From the NCBI GenBank assembly GCA_027050975.1, contig JALUAR010000134.1, positions 1 through 14,779 of the forward strand: a DNA stretch of 14,779 bases. Direction: 5' to 3'. The position numbers were made by a program, and so were the translations under genes. This stretch comes from Thermodesulfovibrio sp. (GTDB taxonomy: Bacteria; Nitrospirota; Thermodesulfovibrionia; Thermodesulfovibrionales; JdFR-85). This document shows, piece after piece, positions 6,123-14,139 of the stretch. The notes under the pieces were generated by a model that saw nothing but the letters and a program-made list of their open reading frames with translations, had not been told where the DNA came from and made no database searches. Position 1 is the first letter of the stretch. Each line of letters opens with the position of its first letter.

Positions 6123-6308
6123 CCCAGATCCAGCGAAAAGATTCATAGGAGTTTGTCGTTTTTTCTTTACTACCGGGATCGGGAATTTTTTGAAGGTGAT
6201 TTTGCTGATTACATGATAGGAAGAATCAATAAATCTATCGGCTGTGAAACGACGGTGACCTTAGATAAGTCACTCGGCAGATCAGCCTCGTACAAAGTTA
6301 TACCTTGA
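6123..6308 (+). pseudogene. vapC: C-terminal remnant of a VapC (PIN-domain) toxin gene
   Basis: This 186-base gap between ATPase and permease holds a 61-codon open stretch after an in-frame TAA at 6120-6122. Its last 46 codons read YYRDREFFEGDFADYMIG, then RINKSIGCETTVTLDKSL, then a short tail ending in KVIP and TGA (6306-6308). This is the C-terminal half of a PIN-domain ribonuclease: FADYMIG carries the third acidic residue and TVTLDKSL the fourth. The N-terminal half (about 80 residues with the first Asp and the Glu), a start codon, and any antitoxin gene are missing, so it cannot be functional. I recognise the family from its motif pattern, not from a search. Its stop overlaps the TTG start of the next gene. 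Confidence 0.65.
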
Positions 6309-7429
6309 ATCGTATATATGCCATAGCAATTAAAGAGATAAAGGAGATATGGCGAAACAGGCTTTTTCTGCTTCTGGCCTTCCTGGTTCCGTTCATTATG
6401 TTTGTTGTCTTTGGCTACGGCATAAGTCTGGATATAGAGAATATGCCTTTTTCATACATCGATTATGACCGGACTCGATTGAGCAGGGATCTTGTAGATA
6501 AATTCGTGGGAAGGTATTTTAATCTGCAGGGGAATGTTTCCGATCCGAAAGAGGCTGAGAAACTCTTAAGTACAGGCAGGCTGAGGGCTGTTCTCGTTAT
6601 TCCGCCTGATTTTTCCAGAAGAATATTCAAGGGAGAAACAGCAGAGGTACAGATCCTTATTGACGGTGGCTATCCGTACACATCCCTGACTGTCAAGGGA
6701 TATGCAGAGGCAATAATAGGTTCATTCAGTGAGATGCTGCAGCAAGAGGCACTTCAGAAAAGAGGGCTTGAAATCAGAAGCAGCCCTGTAAGGGTTGAGA
6801 CCAGATATCTCTTCAATGAGTCCTTAAAGAGCAGTTATGCCCTTGTGCCGGGGTTGATTGCAATAGTGTTGCTTGTGAATCCTGCTGTACTTACAGCCAT
6901 TGCGATTGCCCGAGAAAAGGAATTCGGAACCATTTATAATATCTACTCCACTCCCGTGAGAAAGATAGAGTTTCTCATAGGAAAGATAATCCCCTACATG
7001 ATTATTTCCTCCATTAACTTCTTTATAGTTGTATTTACGGTTAAGGTGCTGTTTCATATTCCAATGAAGGGAAATCTTCTTGATCTGATTCCGGGAGCCC
7101 TGGTGTACGTGCTTATCAATGTTTCAATCGGGCTTTTGATATCCTCTGTAACACGAACCGTTGTTTCCGCGCAGATAGTAACTCTTATAATTACCGTTAT
7201 TCCTGCGTTTCTGTACTCAGGGCTTTTGATTCCGGTGTCAAACCTGGGTACAGAGGGAAAGATGATGGCCTACATCTATCCTACCATGCACTTTATGAAG
7301 ATAATCCATGGTGTGTATCTCAAAAGGCTTTCAATAGCTGAGATGCTGCCTCAATTTGCTCTGTTGATACTATACTTTATCGGATTATTTTCACTCTCTA
7401 TTAAGCTCTTCAAAAAGAGGGAAGCCTGA
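6305..7429 (+). CDS. ybhS: ABC-2 type exporter permease (first)
   Basis: 374 residues. A helix near the N-terminus ending in FGYGISLDIENM, a large extracytoplasmic region (about 50-175), and five C-terminal helices with AREKEFGTIYNIYSTPVRKIEFLIGKIIPY between the first two are the YbhS/ABC-2 layout. It forms the channel with the next gene product and uses the tandem ATPase. The start is TTG 6305; no ATG exists before about codon 38, and there is no clear ribosome site. Relative to E. coli YbhS the N-terminus is about ten residues shorter, as if the original start was lost when the vapC fragment arrived. TTG overlaps the fragment's TGA. Confidence 0.9.
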   Translation: MNRIYAIAIKEIKEIWRNRLFLLLAFLVPFIMFVVFGYGISLDIENMPFSYIDYDRTRLSRDLVDKFVGRYFNLQGNVSDPKEAEKLLSTGRLRAVLVIPPDFSRRIFKGETAEVQILIDGGYPYTSLTVKGYAEAIIGSFSEMLQQEALQKRGLEIRSSPVRVETRYLFNESLKSSYALVPGLIAIVLLVNPAVLTAIAIAREKEFGTIYNIYSTPVRKIEFLIGKIIPYMIISSINFFIVVFTVKVLFHIPMKGNLLDLIPGALVYVLINVSIGLLISSVTRTVVSAQIVTLIITVIPAFLYSGLLIPVSNLGTEGKMMAYIYPTMHFMKIIHGVYLKRLSIAEMLPQFALLILYFIGLFSLSIKLFKKREA

Positions 7430-7430
7430 T

Positions 7431-8546
7431 ATGTGGGTGCTCATTAAAAAGGAACTTCTACATATCCTTCGTGACAAGGGTCTGCTTATTTTTATCATTT
7501 ATGCCTTTACTCTTGATATCTTTCTTGCGGCGAAGGGGTTCCAATTGATTCCAGAGAATGTTTCAATTGCCGTGTTTGATGAGGACCACTCTTCGGAAAG
7601 CAGAGACCTTATAAGCAGACTCAAGCCTCCTGCCTTCGGCAGTCCACGGCTGATTAATGACAGGGCTGAGATTAACAGGATGATGAATAACTCCGAAGTG
7701 GTTCTTGCATTGATTATCCCTTCGGATTTTCAAAAACAGCTATATCGAGGTTCTGCTACAGTACAGGTGCTTGTTGATGGCACGCAGAGTTCTGCAGCCT
7801 ATCTGAGTTCCGCCTATCTTACCAGAGTGCTCAATGACTACTCCTTTGAGATTGTAAGGCGGCAGGCATGGAGGGAGGGTGTCAGACTCTATCATCCTCT
7901 GGAGCTGAAGAGTAGAATATTTTTTAATCCCGAGGCAAGGGATGACATCTATGAGGGCCTGAACGAGTTCTTTATGGTGATTACGCTGATAGGGATGATA
8001 CTTCCTGCGGCGCTTCTTATTCGCGAACGGGAGTATGGCACCATTGAACAGATACTCATATCACCTCTGAGTATAAGGAGACTGATTCTTGTAAAGATGG
8101 CAGGGGGGATGATCTTTCTTCTGACGGTTATTGGTCTGAGTTACATCTTTGTGCTCAGGTTATGGCTGGATTTTCCCCTGAAGGCAGGGCTTTTGGAGTT
8201 TCTCCTGACAAGTTTCATTTACACCATCTCCACCACCGGACTTGCCTTTATCATTGCCTCAATAGCAAGGAGGTTCAGTCAGATAGGCATGCTGACAATT
8301 GTGATATTTGCTCCCATGCTGCTTCTTTCGGGTGGATGGGTGCCACCAGAGGCACTGCCTGACTGGCTCAGGGCTGCCACAAGGGTCTCTCCCCTTAAGC
8401 AGTTCATGGATATTGGTCTGAGCATATTGATCCGCGGTGCAGATATGGAACTGTTAATCCCTAAGATGCTCAAGCTCATACTGATAGGAGGTATTTTGAT
8501 GGGGGCAGGAGTCCTGTTGTACAGACGCAGGGTGTTGAGATATTGA
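7431..8546 (+). CDS. ybhR: ABC-2 type exporter permease (second)
   Basis: 371 residues, paralogous to the preceding protein. It has an N-terminal helix (LIFIIYAFTLDIFLAA), an extracytoplasmic domain with SIAVFDEDHSSESRDL and VQVLVDGTQSSAAYLSSAYL, then five or more C-terminal helices including IREREYGTIEQILISPLS and the PMLLLSGGWVPPEALPDWL loop typical of YbhR. The ATG lies one base after the TGA of the first permease, so the two are co-transcribed and probably translationally coupled. It completes the exporter. Confidence 0.92.
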   Translation: MWVLIKKELLHILRDKGLLIFIIYAFTLDIFLAAKGFQLIPENVSIAVFDEDHSSESRDLISRLKPPAFGSPRLINDRAEINRMMNNSEVVLALIIPSDFQKQLYRGSATVQVLVDGTQSSAAYLSSAYLTRVLNDYSFEIVRRQAWREGVRLYHPLELKSRIFFNPEARDDIYEGLNEFFMVITLIGMILPAALLIREREYGTIEQILISPLSIRRLILVKMAGGMIFLLTVIGLSYIFVLRLWLDFPLKAGLLEFLLTSFIYTISTTGLAFIIASIARRFSQIGMLTIVIFAPMLLLSGGWVPPEALPDWLRAATRVSPLKQFMDIGLSILIRGADMELLIPKMLKLILIGGILMGAGVLLYRRRVLRY

Positions 8547-8573
8547 AGGGTGTCTTTTATGATAAAATATAAA
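8543..8573 (+). promoter_or_regulatory. weak promoter candidate for clpS
   Basis: TTGAAG (8543-8548) and TATAAA (8568-8573) are 19 bases apart in the AT-rich 107-base gap between ybhR and clpS. No convincing terminator is seen in this gap; CCTCGTGAGG (8591-8600) is only a 4-bp stem without a T-run. Confidence 0.22.
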
Positions 8574-8653
8574 TATACACTTTATCTGACCTCGTGAGGG
8601 ATGGTTAATTCCGTGTAGAGCCTTCAATCTTTTGATAACAAGAGGACAGATCG

Positions 8654-8968
8654 ATGGGCAGAATAGAGAGAGAGCTTGATGAGATACAGGAGGTAAAACC
8701 TAAAAAGAAGACGAGGCGACCTCGTCTTTATAAGGTTCTGCTTCTGAATGATGATTATACAACTATGGACTTTGTGGTTTATATCCTTGAGACGGTCTTT
8801 CATAAGCCTCACGAAGAGGCTGTACGTATCATGCTTCATGTACACCAGCGCGGAATGGGGGTTTGCGGAGTCTATACAAAGGAGATAGCTGAGACAAAGG
8901 TGTCCATGGTACATGACCTGGCAAGAAAGAATCAATATCCTTTAAGATGCATAATGGAGAGAGAGTAA
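8654..8968 (+). CDS. clpS: ATP-dependent Clp protease adaptor ClpS
   Basis: The 104-residue length and sequence fit ClpS. After a flexible basic N-tail, the core starts at RLYKVLLLNDDYTTMDFVV. The N-degron pocket residues known in E. coli (Asn34, Asp35, Asp36, Met40, Met62, Val65, His66) have clear counterparts here (Asn32, Asp33, Asp34, Met38, Met60, Val63, His64). It hands proteins with Leu, Phe, Trp or Tyr at the N-terminus to ClpA. AAGAGGA lies about seven bases before ATG 8654. The TAA overlaps the clpA start as TAATG. Confidence 0.97.
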   Translation: MGRIERELDEIQEVKPKKKTRRPRLYKVLLLNDDYTTMDFVVYILETVFHKPHEEAVRIMLHVHQRGMGVCGVYTKEIAETKVSMVHDLARKNQYPLRCIMERE

Positions 8969-11226
8969 TGCTTAGCAGAGAACTGGAAAACACAATCGAA
9001 GATACCATAGAGTATGCAAGAAAGAGGAGACATGAGTTCCTGACGATCGAACACCTCCTCTTTGCAGTCATCAATGATGAGAGGGGTAGGGATATTATTG
9101 TAAACTGCGGAGGTAATATAAAGAGGCTCAGAAATAGGCTTGAGGATTTCTTCAAAAGACATGTTCCTACAGTTCCTAAAGAGATGGAATATTATCCTCA
9201 TCCCACCGTTGCCTTCAACAGGGTTATACACCGTGCTATTGAGCATGTTCGTTCAGCAGAAAAACCTTATGCCGATGCAGGGGATATACTTGCATCAATG
9301 TTTCTTGAGGAGGAGTCTTTTGCTGTCCATTTCCTCGAAGAGGAAGGCATAGGCAGGCTTGACGTACTTGAATACATATCCCACGGGGTATCTCGCCTGG
9401 ATGAGCCATTCCATGAGGATGACGAAGATGCTTATGAGTCAAGGGAGGAAAGACAGCGTGTATCACGTGATCCACTGAAGGCATTTACAGTTAATCTTGT
9501 AGAAAAAGCCCGACAGGGTGAGATTGATCCTCTTGTAGGCAGAGATCGGGAGCTAAAGAGAGCTATACAGGTCCTGAGCAGAAGGAGAAAGAACAATGTT
9601 GTCTTTGTGGGTGAGCCTGGTGTGGGAAAGACAGCCATTGTGGAAGGACTTGCCCTGAAGATCGCCAAGGGTGAGGTTCCTGATGCACTTAAAGATACTC
9701 AGATCTTTGCTCTTGATATGGGTGCATTGATAGCAGGTACAAAGTACAGAGGTGAGTTTGAGGCGCGGCTGAAGGCAACCATAAAGGCTTTGGAGAAGAT
9801 AAAAGGAGCGGTGCTCTTTATAGATGAGATCCATACAGTGGTGGGCGCTGGTGCAACAAGCGGAGGCTCCCTGGATGCATCAAACATTCTGAAGCCGATA
9901 CTTAATTCCGGCAGGCTCAGATGTATCGGTGCAAGCACATACGAAGAGTACAGGAACTACTTTGAGAAAGACAGGGCTCTTTCCCGCAGGTTCCAGAAGA
10001 TCGAGATTGATGAGCCGGGTATTCCTGAGACTGTGCAGATCCTGAAAGGTCTCAAGGATTATTATGAAAAATTTCATGGCGTAAGATATACGGATGCTGC
10101 CCTGAGGGCTGCGGCAGAACTGTCAGCCAAATATATCAATGACCGATTTCTGCCTGACAAGGCAATAGATGTGATTGACGAGGCAGGTGCGATACTGAAA
10201 CTCACATCAAAGGCAAAAGGCAGAAGAACCATAGGTGTAAGAGAGATTGAGAAGGTGGTTGCAGGTATTGCAAAAATACCGTCCAAGACTATCTCCGGTT
10301 CTGATGTGAAGCGACTTCAGGTGCTTGAGGAGGAGTTGAAGAGGGTTGTGTATGGTCAGGATGAGGCGATAAAAGGCCTTGTTTCCGCCATCAAAAGAAG
10401 CCGTGCAGGTCTTGGTTCACCTGAAAGGCCCATAGGCTCCTTTCTCTTTACCGGGCCAACCGGTGTGGGTAAGACCGAGGTCTCTCGTCAGATGGCAAAT
10501 ATTCTTGGTGTGAAGTTTATCAGGTTTGATATGAGTGAGTACATGGAAAAGCATGCAGTTGCAAGACTGATTGGTGCCCCTCCAGGGTATGTTGGTTTTG
10601 ATCAGGGCGGACTTCTTACAGAGGCAATCAGAAAACATCCCTATGCGGTACTGCTTCTTGACGAGATAGAGAAGGCCCATCCAGATATATTTAATATACT
10701 CCTTCAGATAATGGACTATGCCACTTTGACGGACAATACAGGAAGAAAGGCTGATTTCAGGAACGTTATACTCATCATGACCTCCAACGCAGGTGCCCGG
10801 GAGATGGACAGAAATGTTATTGGTTTCGGAGACAGAGCCTCTGATGCCCGGGCAAAGAGCCGGGATGCTATTAACAGACTTTTTAGTCCCGAGTTCAGGA
10901 ATCGCCTTGATGCAATTATTTCATTCAATCCTCTCAGCCCTGAGGTTATGGAACAGGTTGTGGATAAATTTATCAACGAACTCCAGAAACAGCTGCAGGA
11001 CAAAAGGGTGAACATAGAGCTTTCAGAGTCTGCCCGTAGATATCTTGCTCAGAAGGGATATGACCCCAAATACGGTGCAAGACCCCTTTCAAGGGTGATC
11101 CAGACCGAGATAAAAGACCCTCTTACCGACGAAATTCTCTTTGGCAGACTGAGAGGCGGGGGTAGAGTATATGTTGATTTGGAGAACGATAGCCTGAGGT
11201 TTCAGATAACACAAATTCAGCGATAA
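8968..11226 (+). CDS. clpA: ATP-dependent Clp protease ATP-binding subunit ClpA
   Basis: This 752-residue AAA+ unfoldase has the ClpA architecture. The N-domain with two Clp repeats (1-150) binds ClpS. D1 has Walker A GEPGVGKTA (215-223), Walker B VLFIDEIHTVVGAG, and pore loop GTKYRGEFE. D2 has Walker A GPTGVGKTE (from 496), Walker B LLLDEIEKAHPD, and pore loop GAPPGYVGFD. The IGF tripeptide at 618-620 is the ClpP-docking loop, and there is no ClpB-type middle coiled coil. It unfolds substrates and feeds them to ClpP, which is not encoded here. ATG 8968 is chosen over the in-frame ATG 8947 because it begins the conserved MLSRELE and follows GGAGAGAGAG; it shares the A of the clpS stop. Confidence 0.97.
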   Translation: MLSRELENTIEDTIEYARKRRHEFLTIEHLLFAVINDERGRDIIVNCGGNIKRLRNRLEDFFKRHVPTVPKEMEYYPHPTVAFNRVIHRAIEHVRSAEKPYADAGDILASMFLEEESFAVHFLEEEGIGRLDVLEYISHGVSRLDEPFHEDDEDAYESREERQRVSRDPLKAFTVNLVEKARQGEIDPLVGRDRELKRAIQVLSRRRKNNVVFVGEPGVGKTAIVEGLALKIAKGEVPDALKDTQIFALDMGALIAGTKYRGEFEARLKATIKALEKIKGAVLFIDEIHTVVGAGATSGGSLDASNILKPILNSGRLRCIGASTYEEYRNYFEKDRALSRRFQKIEIDEPGIPETVQILKGLKDYYEKFHGVRYTDAALRAAAELSAKYINDRFLPDKAIDVIDEAGAILKLTSKAKGRRTIGVREIEKVVAGIAKIPSKTISGSDVKRLQVLEEELKRVVYGQDEAIKGLVSAIKRSRAGLGSPERPIGSFLFTGPTGVGKTEVSRQMANILGVKFIRFDMSEYMEKHAVARLIGAPPGYVGFDQGGLLTEAIRKHPYAVLLLDEIEKAHPDIFNILLQIMDYATLTDNTGRKADFRNVILIMTSNAGAREMDRNVIGFGDRASDARAKSRDAINRLFSPEFRNRLDAIISFNPLSPEVMEQVVDKFINELQKQLQDKRVNIELSESARRYLAQKGYDPKYGARPLSRVIQTEIKDPLTDEILFGRLRGGGRVYVDLENDSLRFQITQIQR

Positions 11227-11276
11227 TATTTAACCAAAAAATTCTGAAATAAAAAGACAACTCTACATTTAAATCA

Positions 11277-11966
11277 ATGCCTGTCTACCAACTGACTGAA
11301 TATCCTGTATTCCCCACACCTGACCTTGCAGAGGAGGATGGTCTCCTTGCAGTGGGAGGAGACCTTTCGCCAGAACGTCTGATTCTTGCCTACAAGATGG
11401 GAATATTTCCCTGGTATTCCGAAGGCTCTCCCATACTCTGGTGGTCTCCTGACCCGAGGCTCATTCTGCTGCCGGATGAGCTTAATGTCTCTCGTAGCCT
11501 CAGACAGTTTATAAAAAAGAACCTGTATACCGTAACCATGGACAGGGCATTTGAAGAGGTTATCACCTCCTGTGCCAGGGTTCATAGAGAAAAGGATGGC
11601 GGTACCTGGATCACCCGTGAGATGATAGATGCTTACATTGAGCTTCACCGGCTTGGCTTTGCCCATTCTGTAGAGACATGGTTCGAGGATGAGCTTGTTG
11701 GAGGGTTATATGGTGTATCCCTGGGTGGAGCATTTTTTGGAGAGTCCATGTTTACCAGAATGAGTAATGCCTCAAAGGTGGCATTTGTGGCTCTGGTAGA
11801 GCAGCTGAAAAGGTGGGGATTCCTGATGATAGACTGTCAGGTCACTACTGAGCATCTGATCCGTTTCGGAGCAAAGGAGATACCAAGGAAGGAGTTTCTT
11901 AAACTCCTGCGGAAAGCCCTCAAGATGCCCACAAGAAGGGGGCCGTGGAATTTAGAACAGAAATAG
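11277..11966 (+). CDS. aat: leucyl/phenylalanyl-tRNA--protein transferase
   Basis: 229 residues with all Aat hallmarks: GLLAVGGDLSPERLILAYKM, GIFPWYSEG, WWSPDPR, GGTWITREM, HSVETW, GGLYGVSLGGAFFGESMF, SNASKVAFV, and DCQ. It transfers Leu or Phe from aminoacyl-tRNA to proteins with N-terminal Arg or Lys, creating the N-degrons that ClpS recognises. The gene begins 50 bases after clpA with no evident terminator between them. ATG 11277 has no Shine-Dalgarno; a weak TACATT sits seven bases upstream (11264-11269). It converges with hisS, with 38 bases between the stops. Confidence 0.96.
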   Translation: MPVYQLTEYPVFPTPDLAEEDGLLAVGGDLSPERLILAYKMGIFPWYSEGSPILWWSPDPRLILLPDELNVSRSLRQFIKKNLYTVTMDRAFEEVITSCARVHREKDGGTWITREMIDAYIELHRLGFAHSVETWFEDELVGGLYGVSLGGAFFGESMFTRMSNASKVAFVALVEQLKRWGFLMIDCQVTTEHLIRFGAKEIPRKEFLKLLRKALKMPTRRGPWNLEQK

Positions 11967-11999
11967 AACTTCATACTGCCCTCTGTAGAGTGTTTATCA

Positions 12000-12020
12000 A
12001 TTTTTTACCGGACACTAATG
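12000..12020 (-). repeat. third ATTAGTGTCCG repeat copy, at the hisS 3' end
   Basis: On the minus strand this reads CATTAGTGTCCGGTAAAAAA. It shares ATTAGTGTCCG plus the following A-run with the right-hand copy at about 236-256. The copy straddles the end of hisS: ATT AGT GTC CGG TAA encodes Ile-Ser-Val-Arg-stop. The two copies differ at GT versus AC just after the shared CCG. Confidence 0.55.
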
Positions 12021-13282
12021 GGTGGAGAGTGCAAAAGACCTTCCAGGGATTTTGGAATCTCATCAAGGGCAACCTCTATCTGCATGCCGTCGCTAAGTCG
12101 CTTACACACTGCAACTCCTTTTGCAAGTTCATCCTCTCCGATTATAATGGCTACCTTTGCCTTTAACCTGTCTGCCCTTCTGAGCTGACTCTTCAGGGAG
12201 CCACCTTTGTAGGAAAGTTCTGTACTGAAGCCACCTTTTCTGAGAGCAGAGGCAATACCAAAAGCCTTTTCTTCGGCATTGTCTCCGAGGGTGACAATAT
12301 ATACATCTGGACAGAAGGCGGGTGGCTCTTTACTGTCTTTCAGTAGAGTGATGAGCCTTTCCATACCTATGGCGAATCCGATTGCCGGAGTTGAAGGCCC
12401 GCCAAACTCCTTAACAAGCCCGTCATATCTTCCGCCTGCAGCAACAGCATTCTGAGCACCAAGGCTCTCTGTGGTGACCTCAAATGTGGTCCTTGTGTAA
12501 TAATCAAGCCCTCTCACCATTGAGGTGTTTATGGTGAAAGGTATTTCAAGGGCCTTGAGATAGGAAAGAAATTTTTCAAAATGCTCCTTGCAGTCATTGC
12601 AAAGAAAATCCGTTATTCTGGGAGCATCCTTAACCGCTGCTTTGCATCCTTGTACTTTGCAGTCCAGCACCCTCAGAGGATTGACCTCATATCTCCTCTG
12701 ACAGTCCGCACACAGAGAGTCAATCCTGTCCTTTAAATACTGAATGAGTTTGTCCCTGTACACAGGTCTGCAATTCGGACAGCCTATGGAGTTTACCTCT
12801 GTGTTCAGATTTCCAAGACCAAGACGATCAAGTAACAGGTGAAGCATCTCTATGATTTCTGCATCCATTCGCGGGTCATCTACTGCAAAGGCCTCCACAC
12901 CAATCTGGTGGAACTGTCTGTATCTGCCCTTCTGAGGACGCTCATAGCGAAACATCGGGCCTTTATAGAAGAACTTCTGTGGTGCCGGAAGGTTGTAAAG
13001 ATGATTCTGGATATATGCCCTTACAACGGAGGCTGTTCCTTCTGGACGTAGAGTGATGCTTCTGCCTGCCCTGTCTTCAAAGGTATACATCTCCTTCTCT
13101 ACGATGTCCGTATTCTCTCCGATGCTTCTGACAAAAAGTTCCGTAAACTCGATAATAGGTGTTCTGATCTCCTGAAACCCGTACAGAGCAAAAATCTCCT
13201 GTGCCGTTGCCTCAACATGTTGCCACAGCAGAGTATCCGGAGGCAGTATGTCCTGTACACCCTTAATAGTTCTGTATTTCAC
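12005..13282 (-). CDS. hisS: histidyl-tRNA synthetase
   Basis: This 425-residue class II synthetase charges tRNA-His in the cytoplasm. It starts with the family sequence (TIKGVQDILPPD). Motif 2 is FRYERPQKGRYRQFHQIGVEAF. An insertion region has several Cys residues (CPNCRP, CADCQ, CKVQGC, CNDC). The histidine-specific MVRGLDYYTRTTFEV and AAGGRYDGL are present, with motif 3 PAIGFAIGMERL and a C-terminal anticodon-binding domain. The start is taken as GTG 13282 because GAGGAG lies seven bases upstream and the conserved sequence begins there; the frame is open 30 codons further through divIVA. It overlaps divIVA by 20 bases. The last four residues and the stop fall inside the ATTAGTGTCCG repeat. 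Confidence 0.96.
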   Translation of the reverse strand: MKYRTIKGVQDILPPDTLLWQHVEATAQEIFALYGFQEIRTPIIEFTELFVRSIGENTDIVEKEMYTFEDRAGRSITLRPEGTASVVRAYIQNHLYNLPAPQKFFYKGPMFRYERPQKGRYRQFHQIGVEAFAVDDPRMDAEIIEMLHLLLDRLGLGNLNTEVNSIGCPNCRPVYRDKLIQYLKDRIDSLCADCQRRYEVNPLRVLDCKVQGCKAAVKDAPRITDFLCNDCKEHFEKFLSYLKALEIPFTINTSMVRGLDYYTRTTFEVTTESLGAQNAVAAGGRYDGLVKEFGGPSTPAIGFAIGMERLITLLKDSKEPPAFCPDVYIVTLGDNAEEKAFGIASALRKGGFSTELSYKGGSLKSQLRRADRLKAKVAIIIGEDELAKGVAVCKRLSDGMQIEVALDEIPKSLEGLLHSPPISVR

Positions 13283-13832
13283 CCTCGCTCTCCTCGTCAG
13301 GGGGTAGTATGTAGGGCTGGCTGATTTCCGGATCATGCTCTGTTTCGGGTTCTGGCTCAGGCTCTGGCTCACGTGCCTCAGCCTCTCTCACTTCATCAAA
13401 CTCTAACATTCTCAGATGGCTCTCGATAAGTCTCTTGAGTTCCTCCTTGAAGTGACGTCTTATGCCCTTTAAATCAACTATGTCTTCATGAATTTTTACA
13501 ACCTTCTCCTGTGCTTCCTTTATCATGGCATCTGCCTTTAGCTCTGCCTCCCGGATTATCAGTTCCGCTTCTTTGCGGGCGTTTGTCTTGTAGTCCTCTA
13601 CCATCTGCTGTGCAGTCATCAATGTTTCTCTGAGGGTGTTTTCCATTTCCCTGTATTCCTGAAGCTGTTGTTCTGTCCTGTGCACCTGTTCTTTTAACGA
13701 AGCATTCTCTCTCAGGAGATCCTCCATCTCTTCCCTTATTACCTCCAGGAAGGCGTAGACCTCTTCTACATCAAAACCCCTGAATCTTATTGGAAACTGT
13801 TTTTGCTGAATATCAAGGGGTGTTATTCTCAT
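13263..13832 (-). CDS. divIVA: DivIVA-like coiled-coil protein
   Basis: 189 residues. The N-terminus (MRITPLDIQQKQFPIRFRGFDVEEVYAFLEVI) is the DivIVA membrane-binding domain with the conserved RGFDVEEV. It is followed by a long coiled coil (about 30-150) and an acidic tail with an EPEPEPEPE run. DivIVA proteins assemble at curved membrane and guide cell division or polar growth; the exact role in this organism is unknown. AGGAGG lies seven bases before the ATG, and the start overlaps the yggT stop as ATGA, so translation is likely coupled. The proC-yggT-divIVA order is common in bacteria and supports the call. Confidence 0.9.
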   Translation of the reverse strand: MRITPLDIQQKQFPIRFRGFDVEEVYAFLEVIREEMEDLLRENASLKEQVHRTEQQLQEYREMENTLRETLMTAQQMVEDYKTNARKEAELIIREAELKADAMIKEAQEKVVKIHEDIVDLKGIRRHFKEELKRLIESHLRMLEFDEVREAEAREPEPEPEPETEHDPEISQPYILPPDEESEGEIQNY

Positions 13833-14137
13833 AGCACGCCTCCTTTCAATTTATATCCTAATTCTATAAGGCTATTTACAAGGAAGTATCGGGTAAAGAG
13901 AATGGCAAGAATCACGATTAAGGGAGAGAAATCTATTCCGCCAAAGATTCCAAGCCGTCTTCTTATAGGACGGAGAACAGGCTCTGTTACTCCGTAGAGA
14001 AAGCGGACTATCGGGTTGTAAGGATCCGGATTCACCCAGCTTACCAATGCCGCTATAATTATTACCCACATATAGATACTAAGAAGAATATCCAGAACAT
14101 TCCCTATTGCTATAAACAGATTGCCAAGAATAAACAT
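13829..14137 (-). CDS. yggT: YggT family membrane protein
   Basis: 102 residues with two membrane regions (about 5-33 and 67-93) and the family signature between them (SWVNPDPYNPIVRFLYGVTEP, then VLRPIRRRLG). The function is not firmly known; in E. coli overexpression the family is linked to osmotic tolerance, and it is usually encoded beside proC and divisome genes. The AGGAGG ribosome site lies inside the last codons of proC, with a 2-base gap between the genes. It overlaps divIVA by four bases. Confidence 0.92.
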   Translation of the reverse strand: MFILGNLFIAIGNVLDILLSIYMWVIIIAALVSWVNPDPYNPIVRFLYGVTEPVLRPIRRRLGIFGGIDFSPLIVILAILFTRYFLVNSLIELGYKLKGGVL

Positions 14138-14139
14138 CG

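Noticed and set aside
9236..10680. Several minus-strand open frames within clpA
   Set aside because: They mirror the codon structure of clpA, lack ribosome sites and resemble no protein.
11967..12004. Bidirectional terminator between aat and hisS
   Set aside because: Only CTCTGTAGAG, a 4-bp stem with a 2-base loop, sits near the T-run; too weak to call.
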